Shown one piece after another: positions 23,238 to 23,818 of a DNA stretch of 23,818 bases; the stretch's first letter is position 1; the number at the start of each line of letters is the position of its first letter. The translations under genes were made by a program, and so were the position numbers. Source of the stretch: Deltaproteobacteria bacterium (GTDB lineage Bacteria > Desulfobacterota > Dissulfuribacteria > Dissulfuribacterales > QOAL01). The stretch is from contig JALWJV010000083.1 of the NCBI GenBank assembly GCA_026996955.1, forward strand, positions 1 through 23,818, given 5' to 3'. The notes under the pieces are model-generated. The model searched no databases, was not told the DNA's origin, and worked only from the letters and a program-made list of their open reading frames with translations.

Positions 23238-23818
23238 ACTTTTTCCTCCTTAGTGAGTTTGTGCTTTTGAATAAAAAAACGATACACCTTTTCTTCACCA
23301 ATAAAAGAACTACATGCAAGGTCAAGTGACCCTCATGTCACTACGGTAAAGATTTTTTGTGGCGTTATTTTTTGGGTTTGTGACGCAGTTCGAATCTGTC
23401 CAAATTGAATGAACAAAATTTTTTTTGATTGTAACCATCTTTAACAAGGTATGTAAAGTACAGCCGGTTATTAAAACAGAGTATTGACCCTGTAATTTAA
23501 GAATAAACGATTTTGGTTTGAAGCAGAGCACGATTTGTGTTGAGGTTTTGAACAGGGATGTTACTTTATGCAACAATCTATAAGGCGTGTTGGTTACTGG
23601 ATAATAAACAGTCCCGTGCGGATTGTTTTTTGGAAACTGCTTTTTGAGTGAATCGCCACCTTTATATGTGTATCTTAGATTGTGTAACTTCTTTGATGGA
23701 CTCGTAAAAAGTCCTTAAAATTATCTATCTGAAAATACAGTTAAAATTTAAAATAAGCCTTGCTCCTAATGTGATGATACGGTATAAATAAATTAGATTT
23801 TTCAAGGAGTTAAGGACA
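23238..23818. other. 581-bp A+T-rich intergenic region at the window end
   Basis: This stretch is between the minus-strand permease and a gene that appears to start beyond the window on the plus strand. It contains a short palindrome GGTCAAGTGACC near 23320 and runs of A and T. No coding frame, RNA gene or terminator is convincing. A TTCGAAT at 23389-23395 resembles a tRNA T-loop, but no tRNA can be folded around it. Confidence 0.5.
23760..23788 (+). promoter_or_regulatory. Probable promoter of a gene starting just past the window
   Basis: TTGCTC (23760-23765), 17 bases, then TATAAA (23783-23788) form a moderate sigma-70 promoter. AAGGAG at 23804-23809 is a good ribosome binding site, and the window ends nine bases later, so the start codon should lie at or just past the edge. 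Confidence 0.45.

Noticed and set aside
23300..23335. Sigma-54 promoter upstream of the SLC13-type gene around TTGCA on the minus strand
   Set aside because: The GG and GC elements are twelve bases apart instead of ten, and the -24 block does not match.
23381..23400. TTCGAAT resembling a tRNA T-loop
   Set aside because: The flanking bases pair only partly, and no D arm, anticodon arm or acceptor stem can be found upstream.

Overview
The window looks like a chromosomal piece of an anaerobic, Gram-negative bacterium with sulfur or other chalcogen respiration, most likely a member of the Desulfobacterota (old Deltaproteobacteria). This is inferred from gene content: a Tat-exported molybdopterin oxidoreductase with its FeS partner and TorD-type chaperone, a TSUP transporter paired with a TIGR02186-type protein, SLC13/ArsB-type anion permeases, several universal-stress (Usp) proteins, and a sigma-54 two-component system. 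No rRNA, tRNA, CRISPR array or prophage was seen.

Left edge (1-2527): about 140 bases coding for a NarH C-terminal fragment (+ strand) abut a truncated obg gene (- strand). The join looks like a rearrangement or a chimeric assembly. obg is the third gene of a minus-strand cbpA-cbpM-obg operon. A 224-bp palindromic element with inverted ends and an 8-bp flanking direct repeat lies between cbpA and a zinc-ribbon thioredoxin (trxC).

Respiratory block (2528-7966, + strand): a beta-barrel porin with its own terminator, then a torD-like chaperone overlapping a PsrA/PhsA-type catalytic subunit, then a four-cluster ferredoxin subunit. There is no NrfD/PsrC membrane subunit. A bidirectional terminator closes the block.

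Sigma-54 cassette (14962 down to 7966, - strand): a very good -24/-12 promoter (14946-14962) with palindromic upstream sites lies ahead of a TSUP transporter, a TIGR02186-like membrane-anchored periplasmic protein, an ATP-grasp/phospho-histidine protein that lacks the PEP-binding barrel, a stand-alone receiver domain, and two degenerate Usp-like proteins. The genes are tightly packed or overlapping, and the row ends at the shared terminator. Directly upstream lie the genes for an NtrC-type activator and its membrane histidine kinase, which very likely control it. This is the best candidate in the window for an undescribed system.

Transport block (18261-23237, - strand): a tandem-Usp protein, an ArsB/NhaD-type permease with an extra periplasmic beta-sandwich domain, and an SLC13-type permease with two TrkA-C domains. 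Together they look like regulated anion uptake or exchange; sulfate is one possible substrate, but this is inference. The window ends in a promoter-like sequence and a ribosome binding site for a gene that must start just beyond base 23818.
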